64,000 nucleotides of DNA, taken from JAODBJ01 sp963782465. GTDB taxonomy: Bacteria; Actinomycetota; Acidimicrobiia; IMCC26256; PALSA-610. Numbering within the stretch: position 1 is the stretch's first letter; the number at the start of each line of letters is the position of its first letter. A model generated the notes under the pieces. The model was given only the letters and a program-made list of their open reading frames with translations. It did no database searches and had not been told where the DNA came from. A program made the position numbers and the translations under genes. This document shows positions 41,223 through 49,997 of this stretch, in pieces. The stretch covers positions 372,001 through 436,000 of the forward strand of contig CAWAJR010000002.1 of assembly GCA_963782465.1 (NCBI GenBank). Direction: 5' to 3'.

Positions 41223-41559
41223 CTGGGTGCTGCCAGTTGCGTCAGTCCTCGTCACGCAATGTGACGATCGTCTCGCTCACTGGATTCAATCGGCAGCGCG
41301 TCGTTCGATTCTTAAGGTCGCCACGACGATTTGGTGGACGGAATGTCTGCTTTGTTGGGTAGTGCCCCGAGGTTGCCCGGCCAGAACGCGTCACCGTCGA
41401 AGGTCTTCGGCTGGACGCGTCATCCGAACAATCACGTCGAATCGCCGTTCGCGCCCCAGACGACGCCCGCGTTCCAGCGCGACGGTGGATGAGGTCCCAC
41501 CTTCGAAGTACCGTGCGGCGCCGCCTTGACAACCGTTTGACCGGCAGGGGGAACTTGTC
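41223..41559. other. 337-base divergent intergenic stretch
   Basis: Contains the promoter of the riboswitch transcript (minus) and that of the ATP-grasp gene (plus). TTGACA at about 41527 is a possible -35 on the plus strand, but no clear -10 follows. AGGGGGAA lies just before the ATG at 41560. No convincing coding frame is seen; GC is lower and codon bias is absent. Confidence 0.5.
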
Positions 41560-42675
41560 ATGCGCGTAACGCGGGCGCGGTCGATGGTTTCGTCGCGCAA
41601 CTGGAATCGGGCGCGTGACCTCCTCGCGACGTACGGCGACTTCTACCGCCAGTCGCCGCAGCGCAAGCCGGTGCATCGGCAGGTCGACGAAGCGGCACGG
41701 TTGTGGCGGGCCTACCGTTTCCCGCCGTACCAGTACCTGAAGCACGGCTTGTTCGAACGCGACGTGCGGGGTGACGTCGCCGCGTTCATGCCGATCGAGT
41801 GGTTCCACCGGTTCCGCGACGAGCGAAATACGCCGGACGCCGCGCGTGCAGTCATCGACAAGGCGGAGTTCGGGCGACGGATGGAGGCCGCCGGCTTGCC
41901 GGTTGTGCGTGAGTTGTTCGTCGTCGCGCGCGACCGCACCATCGTGGACGCGGCGCGCCGTCCGGTCAGCTTCGATTCGATGGTTGAGACGCTCCTGGAA
42001 CGACCGGTCACTACCCACTTCGTGAAACCGATGGCGAGCGGACAGGGTCGGGGGGCGTTCCGCGTCCTCGAGCGTGAACAGAAACTTCTCGTCGACGACG
42101 ACGTGATCACCGAGGCATGGTTCTTCGAGCGATTGTTCGGCGATCGTCCGCACAAGAACTACGTGGTCCAACCAAACATCTGTCAGCATCCGTTGCTCGA
42201 GCGGCTGAACCCGGCGTCGGTCAATACGGTGCGGATCGACACCTTCATTGACGGCGATCGAGTGCAGATCAGTACCGCGCTGTTGCGAACAAGCGACGGT
42301 ACGTGCTGCACCGACAACCTCTCGACCGGTGGCTTCATCGTGGAGATCGATGTCGCCACCGGAGCCCTCGGGGCTGAAGCCCGAACCAAGCCGGGGCTTT
42401 CGCGTCGGTATGTCAGCGCTCATCCCGTGACGGGGTTTGTCTTCGACGGTGTGGTGCTACCGCACTGGGACGCGCTCCTCGACTGTGTTCGCCGCGGCGC
42501 CGAAGCGTTGCCCTCGTTGGGTTCCATCGGCTGGGACGTCGCCATCACGGCCGACGGCCCACTGTTCATCGAGGCTAATCACACCTACGATTTCTCGACC
42601 CAGCAAGAAGGCGCTCGCGGGTTACGCGACACGCCTCTCGGCTGTGCTGTTCGCGAACGTTATGGGTTGGGTTGA
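41560..42675 (+). CDS. Sugar-transfer-associated ATP-grasp protein
   Basis: 371 residues. Recognisable blocks are YLKHGLFERDVRGDVAAFMP, FGRRMEAAGLPVVRELFVVA, HFVKPMASGQGRGAFRVLE (ATP-binding lysine and glycine loop), NYVVQPNICQHPLLERLNPA, VNTVRIDTFIDGDRVQISTA and DVAITADGPLFIEANHTYDF (Glu and Asn metal ligands). These define the ATP-grasp family linked to polysaccharide genes, which probably ligates a carboxylate to an amine on a sugar. The substrate is unproven. It overlaps the next gene by 4 bases (TTGA), so the two proteins probably act together. Confidence 0.85.
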   Translation: MRVTRARSMVSSRNWNRARDLLATYGDFYRQSPQRKPVHRQVDEAARLWRAYRFPPYQYLKHGLFERDVRGDVAAFMPIEWFHRFRDERNTPDAARAVIDKAEFGRRMEAAGLPVVRELFVVARDRTIVDAARRPVSFDSMVETLLERPVTTHFVKPMASGQGRGAFRVLEREQKLLVDDDVITEAWFFERLFGDRPHKNYVVQPNICQHPLLERLNPASVNTVRIDTFIDGDRVQISTALLRTSDGTCCTDNLSTGGFIVEIDVATGALGAEARTKPGLSRRYVSAHPVTGFVFDGVVLPHWDALLDCVRRGAEALPSLGSIGWDVAITADGPLFIEANHTYDFSTQQEGARGLRDTPLGCAVRERYGLG

Positions 42676-43343
42676 CGACATTTCTGCGACGTCTTGCCGA
42701 CGTCGAAGCCTCCGAGTCCTTGTCCAACCGCCTTCGGCGCCGCCGCTTTGCGCGTTTTCAGTCGCTCCTCGCTGAGCTCGAGCACCCGGTTCGCATCCTC
42801 GACGTCGGCGGCACCGAAACGTTCTGGCAGAACATGCGGGTCGAGACGTCCGATTCGATCAGCGTCGTTCTGCTCAACCTCGACGTCACGGCGCCGACGA
42901 GTTCGACGTTCAGCGTCGCGCGCGGCGACGCGACCGACCTTTCGCGCTACGCCGACGGGGCGTTCGATGTTGTGTTCTCCAACTCCGTCATCGAGCACGT
43001 CGGGGATCTCCACGCGCAACGCCGTATGGCCGATGAAGTGCGGCGGGTGGCGACGCACTACTGGGTTCAGACGCCATGCCGGTGGTTCCCGATCGAACCT
43101 CATTTCCTGTTCCCGCTCTTCGGGGTGATGCCCATCTCGTTGCGAGCCTGGTTCATCAGGCATTTCTCCCTCGGCTGGCGTGAACGGGTACCCGATCGAG
43201 ATGCGTCGTACCGCGCGGCAAGGTCGGTCCGGCTCCTCAGCCGGCGAGAGCTCCAGTCGATGTTCCCCGATGCCGCGTGCCTGCGAGAGCGGTTCTTCGG
43301 GTTGACGAAGTCGTGGATCCTGATCGGCGGCTGGCCGCACTGA
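42672..43343 (+). CDS. SAM-dependent methyltransferase
   Basis: 223 residues from a TTG that overlaps the ATP-grasp stop. Class I fold: HPVRILDVGGTETFWQNMRV (motif I), VVLLNLDVTAP, ARGDATDLSRYADGAFDVVF, SNSVIEHVGDLHAQRRMADE and VRRVATHYWVQTPCRWFPIE. This last part is typical of methyltransferases acting on polysaccharides or lipids (Methyltransf_11 type). Membrane-facing hydrophobic residues occur in FLFPLFGVMPISLRAWF. It probably O-methylates a sugar or end group of the polymer. Translation is likely coupled to the ATP-grasp protein. Confidence 0.85.
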   Translation: MTTFLRRLADVEASESLSNRLRRRRFARFQSLLAELEHPVRILDVGGTETFWQNMRVETSDSISVVLLNLDVTAPTSSTFSVARGDATDLSRYADGAFDVVFSNSVIEHVGDLHAQRRMADEVRRVATHYWVQTPCRWFPIEPHFLFPLFGVMPISLRAWFIRHFSLGWRERVPDRDASYRAARSVRLLSRRELQSMFPDAACLRERFFGLTKSWILIGGWPH

Positions 43344-43404
43344 CATCCGGTACGGGTAGGCGCACCGCCGGGCCCCGCACGGTTGCGTCTACCCTGCGCG
43401 TCGC

Positions 43405-44328
43405 ATGACCGCATCGCCGCCGATCCTCGTCGTCGGCATCTCTCGCCGGAGCGGTACGAACTATCTCGCCAGCCTGATCTCGCTGCACGAGGACTGCGCG
43501 CCACCGCGGCCACCGCTGGCCGAAGATCATCTGCTGCGCGACGCGACGTTGCTCACGGAGTACGCGCGCCGGGCGTCGGAACGATGGCCGCTGCGCTGGG
43601 GTGATCGCGCCGATGCGCGCACACGGTTGCAGTGGAGCCTTGGTGCGGCGCTCGAGGCATTCCTCGCCGACGGCGTGGCGGCACCACGTGTCGTGAGCAA
43701 GACCCCGAGCCCCGAACATCTCGACCTCCTCCCCGACCTCCTTCCCGACGCGTACGTCATCGTGCTCCTGCGCGACGGGCGCTCGACCGTGCAATCGATG
43801 GTGCGGGGCTTCCGTTTCTCCTTCCACAAAGCCGCGAGCGAATGGGCCGCCGGTGCCGCGTCGATCCTTGCGTTCCAGCGCGATGTCGTGCCCGCGCACC
43901 CGGGGTTGCGGGTGCGGATCGTGAAGTACGAAGACGTCGTCGCCGACACCGAGCGCGAGCTGCGCGCGCTACTCGAGTTCTGCGCGCTCGACACGACCCG
44001 CTTCGACTTCGCGGCCGCGGTGAATGCACCCGTGATCGGGTCGTCGTTCGTGCGCACCGGTGAGGGCCGGCTCACCTGGCAACCGCAAGCCCGCACGACC
44101 GACTTCTCGCCCACGAGGCGGTTCGAACAATGGGGTGCGGCTTCCCGCGCGCGCTTCGACCATCTCGCCGGCGACCTCCAACGCGCGCTCGGCTACGAGT
44201 CGCCCGCCGTCACGGGTCAGGCCTGGTCGGTGTTCAACCGCGTGGCTGATGCCGCGGCACCCCTTGCGCGGCTCCGCGACGACGCGACCCAGCGCTACTA
44301 CGTCCGGAAAGCCCGGCGCCGAGCCTGA
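43405..44328 (+). CDS. Sulfotransferase family protein (2)
   Basis: 307 residues. The 5'-phosphosulfate loop is ILVVGISRRSGTNYLASLI, shorter than in the first homologue, and the 3'-phosphate motif is VIVLLRDGRSTVQSMVRG. VVSKTPSPEHLDLLPDL, VRIVKYEDVVADTERELRAL and LEFCALDTTRFDF complete the family pattern. It should transfer sulfate from PAPS to a hydroxyl or amino group of the glycan. A stable hairpin lies 26 bases after its stop. Confidence 0.85.
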   Translation: MTASPPILVVGISRRSGTNYLASLISLHEDCAPPRPPLAEDHLLRDATLLTEYARRASERWPLRWGDRADARTRLQWSLGAALEAFLADGVAAPRVVSKTPSPEHLDLLPDLLPDAYVIVLLRDGRSTVQSMVRGFRFSFHKAASEWAAGAASILAFQRDVVPAHPGLRVRIVKYEDVVADTERELRALLEFCALDTTRFDFAAAVNAPVIGSSFVRTGEGRLTWQPQARTTDFSPTRRFEQWGAASRARFDHLAGDLQRALGYESPAVTGQAWSVFNRVADAAAPLARLRDDATQRYYVRKARRRA

Positions 44329-44353
44329 AGCGCGATAGGCGGGCAGAACGAGA

Positions 44354-44410
44354 ACGCCCCGAGCTCGACCGTTTGCGGGGGAACGGCGAGCTCGGGGCGT
44401 CTCACGACGG
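44354..44410. terminator. Large GC-rich hairpin between convergent sulfotransferase genes
   Basis: Arms ACGCCCCGAGCTCG (44354-44367) and CGAGCTCGGGGCGT (44397-44410) are perfectly complementary over 14 bp. The inner CCGTT/AACGG extends the stem. It is palindromic and so serves either strand. The gene-free region runs on to 44595 and also contains a TTGTCCGACAAAATGTCCGA partial repeat of no known meaning. Confidence 0.7.
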
Positions 44411-44595
44411 CGAGCAGGTTCCCCGCCGGCGATATGGCAACCGGACGGCGCGATGGGCTGTCGGAAAATGCGACGGCCGTACCCCCCGGGCAACTCATGT
44501 GCCTCTCCATTCGTGATCGGCATTTGCCGGCGTGACGCTTGAGCCGCTGGGCGCGATTTGTCCGACAAAATGTCCGATAAGAGGGCGGGCGCGGC

Positions 44596-45525
44596 CTACG
44601 CGATCCCCCAGCCGTCGAAGTCGGGACCGACGAACGGCTTCAGGCGGGCGACGTCGTCGTGGAAGGACGCCCGCAGTTCGGCTGCCCGGCCCGCGGGGAG
44701 GATGCCCGCGTCGAGGTCGACGGGCCGGGTCAGGAGGCGCTCGCCGGCGCGGCGTACGGCAACCGGGGTGCGGTCGACCACGGCCCGGTAGAGCCGGTTG
44801 CCGTGCAGGTGCCGCCACACGGCACGACGGGTGCGTTTCGTCTCGGTACGCCCGCGCTCCTCATCGATGGAGGCAGGCACCTCGCGGTCGTCGACACCGA
44901 TGAAACGGAACAATCGGGCCAACGTCGCTTCGCGGTCCGCTTTCAAGGCTTCGGAGGTGAGCACGCAGATCCGGTCCGGATCGAAGAACTCGAGGTACTG
45001 GTCGAGTTGCCATGCATAGCGGCTCGAGTTCAGGTACATCGGTTCTTCAGCCAGCGCCTGCTCGATCGGCCGGGTTTCTCGGCCCCTCGCCAACTCGTGC
45101 AGGTACATCGAGCACGCCCGCGCGACCGGTTCGCGAACCAGGTACACCAACTTCACCTCAGGTACCACTTGCGCGATCCGTGCCGCGACGCCGGGGAACT
45201 GGTCGGCTTGCGAATACGACGGCGAAACCTCGCCGCGGGCGATCGCATCGCCTGCCGCGGCGAAATGCTCGGCGTACCACTCGACGCCTTCGTCCCAGTG
45301 CTTCGACGCGGGGAAGAAATGCAGTTCCTTGGGTGTGGCCATGAAGACCTGCGAGTGGGCCTGGAGGTAGCCGTAGAGGCTGGTGGTTCCCGATTTCATC
45401 GCGCCGATCACCAGGAAGGTCGGCAGTACCAATCCGTCGTTCAACTTCGCCTGCTTGTCGGTGCTGACGGGCAATGGTCGCGCGGTAGCACCATCCGGCT
45501 CGCAGTTCGTGAGGAGCCCGAGCAT
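44596..45525 (-). CDS. Sulfotransferase family protein (3)
   Basis: 309 residues of the heparan/NodH-like group. LPTFLVIGAMKSGTTSLYGY is the PAPS loop (KSGTTS), followed by KELHFFPASKHWDEGVEWYA, ARGEVSPSYSQADQFPGVAA and VKLVYLVREPVARACSMYLH (3'-phosphate site). SRYAWQLDQYLEFFDPDRIC and LARLFRFIGVDDREVP complete the family. This sub-group commonly sulfates sugars. The start lies only 35 bases from the divergent glycosyltransferase gene, so the true start may be a few codons inside. Ends GPDFDGWGIA. Confidence 0.9.
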   Translation of the reverse strand: MLGLLTNCEPDGATARPLPVSTDKQAKLNDGLVLPTFLVIGAMKSGTTSLYGYLQAHSQVFMATPKELHFFPASKHWDEGVEWYAEHFAAAGDAIARGEVSPSYSQADQFPGVAARIAQVVPEVKLVYLVREPVARACSMYLHELARGRETRPIEQALAEEPMYLNSSRYAWQLDQYLEFFDPDRICVLTSEALKADREATLARLFRFIGVDDREVPASIDEERGRTETKRTRRAVWRHLHGNRLYRAVVDRTPVAVRRAGERLLTRPVDLDAGILPAGRAAELRASFHDDVARLKPFVGPDFDGWGIA

Positions 45526-45560
45526 CGGCCATCATTGGGCGAACGGCACGGAAGGGGAAC

Positions 45561-46817
45561 ATGACAGCCGCCGGCCGGACGCGTCGCGTCCTGATCATCG
45601 TCCAGAACCTTCCGGTACCGCTCGACCGGCGCGTCTGGATGGAATGCCAGGCCCTCGTCGACGCCGGCTACGGCGTCACCGTGATCTGCCCTCGTGGCGA
45701 CCGGCCCGAAGACCGCTCCCGATTCGAAGTCCTCGACGGCGTGCACATCTACCGGTACCGCAGCGCGCCGCAGGCCGAAGGAGCAACCGGGTTCTTCTAC
45801 GAGTTCGCCTACTGCTTCCTCGTCAGCCTCTACCTCGCCGTGAAGGTGTACCGGCGGGAGGGTTTCGACGCGATCCAGGCGTGCAACCCGCCCGATACGT
45901 TCTGGGCGCTCGCACTGCTCTTCCGCCCGCTCGGCGTGCGCTTCGTCTTCGATCAGCACGACATGTGCCCCGAGGTGTACGAGGCACGCTTCGAGCAACC
46001 CTCTCGCGTGCTGCTCGGCGCGCTCAAGCTGCTCGAACGCGCGTCGTACCGAACCGCGCACCAGGTCGTGGTGACGAACACCTTCGAGCGCGACATCGCG
46101 TCGCGGCGAGGGCATCTCGGGCCCGGCGATGTCACTGTCGTGCGCAATGCACCGCGCTCCGACCGCTTCGTCCGCGGTGTCGCGCACCCCGAACTGAAAC
46201 GCGGTCGCGACCACCTTTGCTGCTACCTCGGCGTCATGGGGCCACAAGACGGCGTCGACATCGCGATCCGCGCCCTCGACGTGATCGTGCACAAGCTGGG
46301 TCGCACCGACGTGTCGTTCGCGCTCATGGGGTTCGGCGACTCGTTCGACGAGTTGCAGGCGCTCTGCGAGGAACTGCACGTCGACGACTACGTCGAGTTC
46401 ACGGGCCGGGCCGACGACACGATGATCGGCGAATACCTGTCGACGGCCGATGTCGGGCTCGTGCCCGATCCGCCGACCCGCTTCAACGACACGTCGAGCA
46501 TGAACAAGACGGTCGAGTACATGGCGTTCGCAGTGCCGCTGGTCGCGTTCGACCTGCGCGAAACCCGCGCGACGGCCGGCGACGCGGGTGTGTACGTGAC
46601 CGGCAACGACCCCACTGGCTTCGCCAACGCGGTGCTGATGCTGCTCGACGACCCAGAACGCCGGCGGGTCATGGGCGAGGCCGGGCGGGCCAAACTCGAG
46701 CACGAGTTGGCATGGGAGCACCAGGCCGACGCGTACATCGGCGTCTACAACCGCGTACTGGGCGGTGCGCGTGTGGACGACCACGACCGAGGAACGTCGC
46801 CTCAGGCTGCGTCGTAG
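45561..46817 (+). CDS. Glycosyltransferase family 4 (GT-B)
   Basis: 418 residues. RRVLIIVQNLPVPLDRRVWM and VTVICPRGDRPEDRSRFEVL form the first strands; IQACNPPDTFWALALLF and VFDQHDMCPEVYEARF are characteristic of WcaI/ExpE-like transferases. The donor-binding domain reads RDHLCCYLGVMGPQDGVDIA, DDTMIGEYLSTADVGLVPDP and NKTVEYMAFAVPLVAFDLRE. GGAAG-type SD precedes the ATG. The end overlaps the convergent aminotransferase gene by 16 bases. Linkage and donor are unknown. Confidence 0.9.
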   Translation: MTAAGRTRRVLIIVQNLPVPLDRRVWMECQALVDAGYGVTVICPRGDRPEDRSRFEVLDGVHIYRYRSAPQAEGATGFFYEFAYCFLVSLYLAVKVYRREGFDAIQACNPPDTFWALALLFRPLGVRFVFDQHDMCPEVYEARFEQPSRVLLGALKLLERASYRTAHQVVVTNTFERDIASRRGHLGPGDVTVVRNAPRSDRFVRGVAHPELKRGRDHLCCYLGVMGPQDGVDIAIRALDVIVHKLGRTDVSFALMGFGDSFDELQALCEELHVDDYVEFTGRADDTMIGEYLSTADVGLVPDPPTRFNDTSSMNKTVEYMAFAVPLVAFDLRETRATAGDAGVYVTGNDPTGFANAVLMLLDDPERRRVMGEAGRAKLEHELAWEHQADAYIGVYNRVLGGARVDDHDRGTSPQAAS

Positions 46818-47911
46818 AAGCTGCGCACGCCGTCGACCACCTGGTCGATCGCGCCGTCGTCGAGTTCCGGGTAGCAGGGCAACGACACGATCGAGTCGGC
46901 GAGCGCCTCGGCGACGGGGAAGTCGCCGCGAGCGTGACCGAGGTGCCGGTACGCAGGCTGCAAGTGCAACGGCACCGGGTAGTGCACGCCGGTGGCGATT
47001 TCGCGCGCGGCAAGATGCTTCCGCAAACCATCACGGTCTTCGGCCCGCATGACGTAAAGGTGGTGCACCGGCTCCGCGCCGTCGACGAAGGTCGGGAACG
47101 ACAGCCCACCGACATCCGCGAGTGCCTCGTTGTAGCGCTGCGCGCACCGTCGTCGTTTCGCATTGCCCTCGTCGAGAAACCGCAACTTCACGCCGAGAAC
47201 CGCGGCCTGGATCGTGTCGAGGCGGCTGTTCCAACCTTCGACACGATGCTCGTACTTGTCGAGGCGGCCGTGGTCGGCGTAGAGACGGACGCGTTCCGCG
47301 GTCTCGTCGTCGTTGGTGACCACGGCGCCGGCGTCGCCGTAGGCACCGAGGTTCTTCCCGGGATAGAAGCTGAACGCCCCGGCCCGGCCGAGCGCACCAA
47401 CCCGCTTTCCGCGTAGGCGCGCGCCGTGCGCCTGCGCGGCGTCTTCGACGACCATCAGGTGACGCTCCGCGGCGAACCCGTTCACCGCGTCCATGTCGAC
47501 CGGATGGCCGTACAGGTGCACCGGTACCACGGCACGCGTGCGATCGGACACGCGCGCCGCGGCCTCTCCGACGTCGAACAACCAGGTGTCGGGGTTGATG
47601 TCGACAAAACGCGGGACGGCACCGACGTGGCCCATCGCCTCCGCGGTGGCAATGAATGTCGTGGGAACGGTGAGCATCTCGTCGCCGGGCTCGATCTCGA
47701 GCGCGCGGAACACAAGGCGCAACGCATCGGTACCGTTGCCCACACCGATCGCGTGTCGCGCCTCGCAATAGGCGGCGAAGGCCGTCTCGAACTCGCCGAC
47801 GGCGGGGCCCTTCACGAACGCGGTCGTCTCGATCACCGCGGCGATCGCGGCGTCGATGTCCGGCTTGAGGTTGTCGTACTGCGAGCGCAGGTCGACCAGG
47901 GGGATCTTCAT
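46802..47911 (-). CDS. DegT/DnrJ/EryC1 family sugar aminotransferase
   Basis: 369 residues. PLVDLRSQYDNLKPDIDAAI, FAAYCEARHAIGVGNGTDAL, MLTVPTTFIATAEAMGHVGA and FVDINPDTWLFDV are followed by VVEDAAQAHGARLRGKRVGA. The PLP lysine lies in AFSFYPGKNLGAYGDAGAVV, near residue 190. WNSRLDTIQAAVLGVKL and HHLYVMRAEDRDGLRKHL finish the fold. It converts an NDP-keto-sugar to an amino sugar with glutamate as donor. It pairs logically with the Gfo/Idh oxidoreductase that starts 143 bases away on the other strand. Confidence 0.92.
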   Translation of the reverse strand: MKIPLVDLRSQYDNLKPDIDAAIAAVIETTAFVKGPAVGEFETAFAAYCEARHAIGVGNGTDALRLVFRALEIEPGDEMLTVPTTFIATAEAMGHVGAVPRFVDINPDTWLFDVGEAAARVSDRTRAVVPVHLYGHPVDMDAVNGFAAERHLMVVEDAAQAHGARLRGKRVGALGRAGAFSFYPGKNLGAYGDAGAVVTNDDETAERVRLYADHGRLDKYEHRVEGWNSRLDTIQAAVLGVKLRFLDEGNAKRRRCAQRYNEALADVGGLSFPTFVDGAEPVHHLYVMRAEDRDGLRKHLAAREIATGVHYPVPLHLQPAYRHLGHARGDFPVAEALADSIVSLPCYPELDDGAIDQVVDGVRSFYDAA

Positions 47912-48054
47912 TTGCGATCCTCGCGTGGAGCGGTCGGTTCGGCGGTGGGCAGCGAAAGTCTACGGGGGACGGTCAAGAATTCGCGAACGGTCCGCCGTCC
48001 GGCCGCGCCGGCATCCGCCGATAGCATTCGCCCGCTGCCGGACAGGGGAAGTGG

Positions 48055-49077
48055 ATGGATCCAATCCGTTGCGCAGTGGTCGGTTACGGCTACTGGGGAC
48101 CGAATCTCGCGCGAAACATCGCGGCCACCGCGGGAGCGGAACTGGCGGTCCTGTGCGACGCGAACCCGCAACGACGGGGCGCCGCGGCTGCCGCGTTACC
48201 GAACACGCGCGTCGTTGATTCGTTCGACGCGGTGCTGTCAGATCAGACCATCGACAGCGTGGTTCTCGCGACGCCGGCCAGCTCCCATCGTGAACTCGGT
48301 CTTGCCGCGTTGCAGGCCGGCAAGCATGTGCTCGTCGAGAAGCCGCTCGCTATGAACGTCGCAGATGGCGCGGAGCTTGTCGCGGCCGCCGAAGCCCGCG
48401 AACTCGTTCTGATGGCGGGCCACACGTTCCTGTACGAGGCCGCGGTGCAGTACCTCTCCGCCGCGATCGCTCGCGACGAGCTGGGCGATCTCGTCTACAT
48501 CTACGCGCAACGGCTGAATCTCGGGCGTCTTCGCAACGACGTCAACGCCATGTGGAACCTTGCGCCCCACGACGTGTCCATCGTCATGCACTTGATCGGT
48601 CAGCGCCCGGTTTCCGTCGCGGCCCGGGGGATCAGCGCGCTGCAACCGGGCATCGAAGATGCCGTGTTCCTCGTGATCGAGTTCGATCAGGGAACGCTCG
48701 CGCAGGTGCATGTGAGTTGGCTCGACCCGCAAAAGGTGCGCCGCATGGTGTTGATGGGCTCCAAGCAGATGGCCATCTACGACGACGTCTCGCGCGATGC
48801 CGCGGTCACGCTGTTCGACAAGGGCTTCGATGCCGCGCCCGACGATCCGAGCGGGTTCACGATGCGCAACAACGAAGGCACGGTCGTTCCTCTCGTGCGT
48901 CGTGAACCGCTCTCGCTCGAGTGCGAGGAATTCTTCAGCTGCATTCGCACCGGGCGGGAACCACTGACGGGGGGGCGGAGCGCGATCGAGGTCGTGCGGG
49001 TACTGGAAGGAGCGCAGTTGTCCCTCGACCGACGCGGTGAACGAGTTCTTCTCGCCGACGTGGGCGTGGCGTCGTAG
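48055..49077 (+). CDS. Gfo/Idh/MocA family oxidoreductase
   Basis: 340 residues. RCAVVGYGYWGPNLARNIAA is the NAD(P)-binding loop, with VLCDANPQRRGAAAAALPNT, LATPASSHRELGLAALQAGK, HVLVEKPLAMNVADGAELV (EKP motif with catalytic Lys), GHTFLYEAAVQYL and MWNLAPHDVSIVMHLIG (the late His). Homologues such as WlbA/WbpB oxidise the C3 hydroxyl of UDP-GlcNAc uronate before transamination. With a DegT aminotransferase opposite, a 3-amino sugar is likely. ATG follows GGGGAAG. Confidence 0.9.
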   Translation: MDPIRCAVVGYGYWGPNLARNIAATAGAELAVLCDANPQRRGAAAAALPNTRVVDSFDAVLSDQTIDSVVLATPASSHRELGLAALQAGKHVLVEKPLAMNVADGAELVAAAEARELVLMAGHTFLYEAAVQYLSAAIARDELGDLVYIYAQRLNLGRLRNDVNAMWNLAPHDVSIVMHLIGQRPVSVAARGISALQPGIEDAVFLVIEFDQGTLAQVHVSWLDPQKVRRMVLMGSKQMAIYDDVSRDAAVTLFDKGFDAAPDDPSGFTMRNNEGTVVPLVRREPLSLECEEFFSCIRTGREPLTGGRSAIEVVRVLEGAQLSLDRRGERVLLADVGVAS

Positions 49078-49100
49078 TCCTTCCACTCGAACGAGTACGC

Positions 49101-49979
49101 ATGCCCGAAGCACCGTCGTCCCGCTATGTCGCGATCATGCCCGCACGCGACGAGTCGCGTCATCTGCCGGCGACAATCGCATCGATCTCTGCGCAAACGG
49201 TGAAACCCACACTGCTGGTGATCGTCGACGACGGGTCGCACGACGACACACTCGCCATCGCCAACGACGCGGCGGCACGAGAGCCCTGGATTCGTGTCGT
49301 GGCCCGGCCCGACCGTGGCTTCCGGGCACCCGGGTACGGGGTCATGGACGCGTTCTACGACGGCTACGCGACGGTCGACGTCGAATGGGACTTCCTCGTG
49401 AAGCTCGACAGTGACGTCGTGCTCGAACCCGACTACTTCGAACGTTGCCTCGCTCGCTTCGCGCTCGATCCGCGGCTCGGTATCGGTGGCGGTGTGTTCC
49501 ATGCGCGGACACCCGACGGTCGCTACGAAGAGGAACGCACCCCGCACTTCCACGTACGAGGGGGGTCGAAGATTTATCGCCGGGCCTGTTGGGACGACAT
49601 CGGTGGATTGATCCGTCTCACGGGCTGGGACACGTTCGACGAGGTGAAGGCGAACCGGCTGGGCTGGCGTACGGAAACCTTCGACGAAATCGTCGTCCGC
49701 CACGAGCGCGCGACGGGGGATGCCGCGGGCCAATGGCGGAACGCAGTGAAGAACGGCCGCGCGTGCTTCGTCGTCGGGTACGACCCGGTGTTCCTTATGC
49801 TGCGTTCGATCGGGCGTTTGCGCACCGCACCGCGCCTGAAAGGCCCGGCCGGACTGCTGGTCGGCTACTTCGGCGCGTGGGCCAAACGAGAACAGCGCGT
49901 CGACGATCCCGACACGATTCGCTATATGCGCTCGCAGCAGCGACGCAGGATCACCGGGCGTCAGACAATATGGCGCTGA
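49101..49979 (+). CDS. Glycosyltransferase family 2
   Basis: 292 residues, 23 bases after the oxidoreductase. YVAIMPARDESRHLPATIAS, LLVIVDDGSHDDTLAIANDA, RPDRGFRAPGYGVMDAFYDG, FLVKLDSDVVLEPDYFERCL (DSD metal site) and GGSKIYRRACWDDIGGLIR define a GT-A transferase. WDTFDEVKANRLGWRTETFD is the acceptor-helix region. The C-terminal basic stretch (RSIGRLRTAPRLKG) suits membrane binding. The stop is 18 bases from the convergent GT-B gene. Confidence 0.9.
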   Translation: MPEAPSSRYVAIMPARDESRHLPATIASISAQTVKPTLLVIVDDGSHDDTLAIANDAAAREPWIRVVARPDRGFRAPGYGVMDAFYDGYATVDVEWDFLVKLDSDVVLEPDYFERCLARFALDPRLGIGGGVFHARTPDGRYEEERTPHFHVRGGSKIYRRACWDDIGGLIRLTGWDTFDEVKANRLGWRTETFDEIVVRHERATGDAAGQWRNAVKNGRACFVVGYDPVFLMLRSIGRLRTAPRLKGPAGLLVGYFGAWAKREQRVDDPDTIRYMRSQQRRRITGRQTIWR

Positions 49980-49997
49980 GCCAGGCCGGAGCGAAGA

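Noticed and set aside
41223..41559. Coding region in the divergent gap
   Set aside because: Open frames exist but have no codon bias or ribosome-binding site and one is antisense to the ATP-grasp gene.
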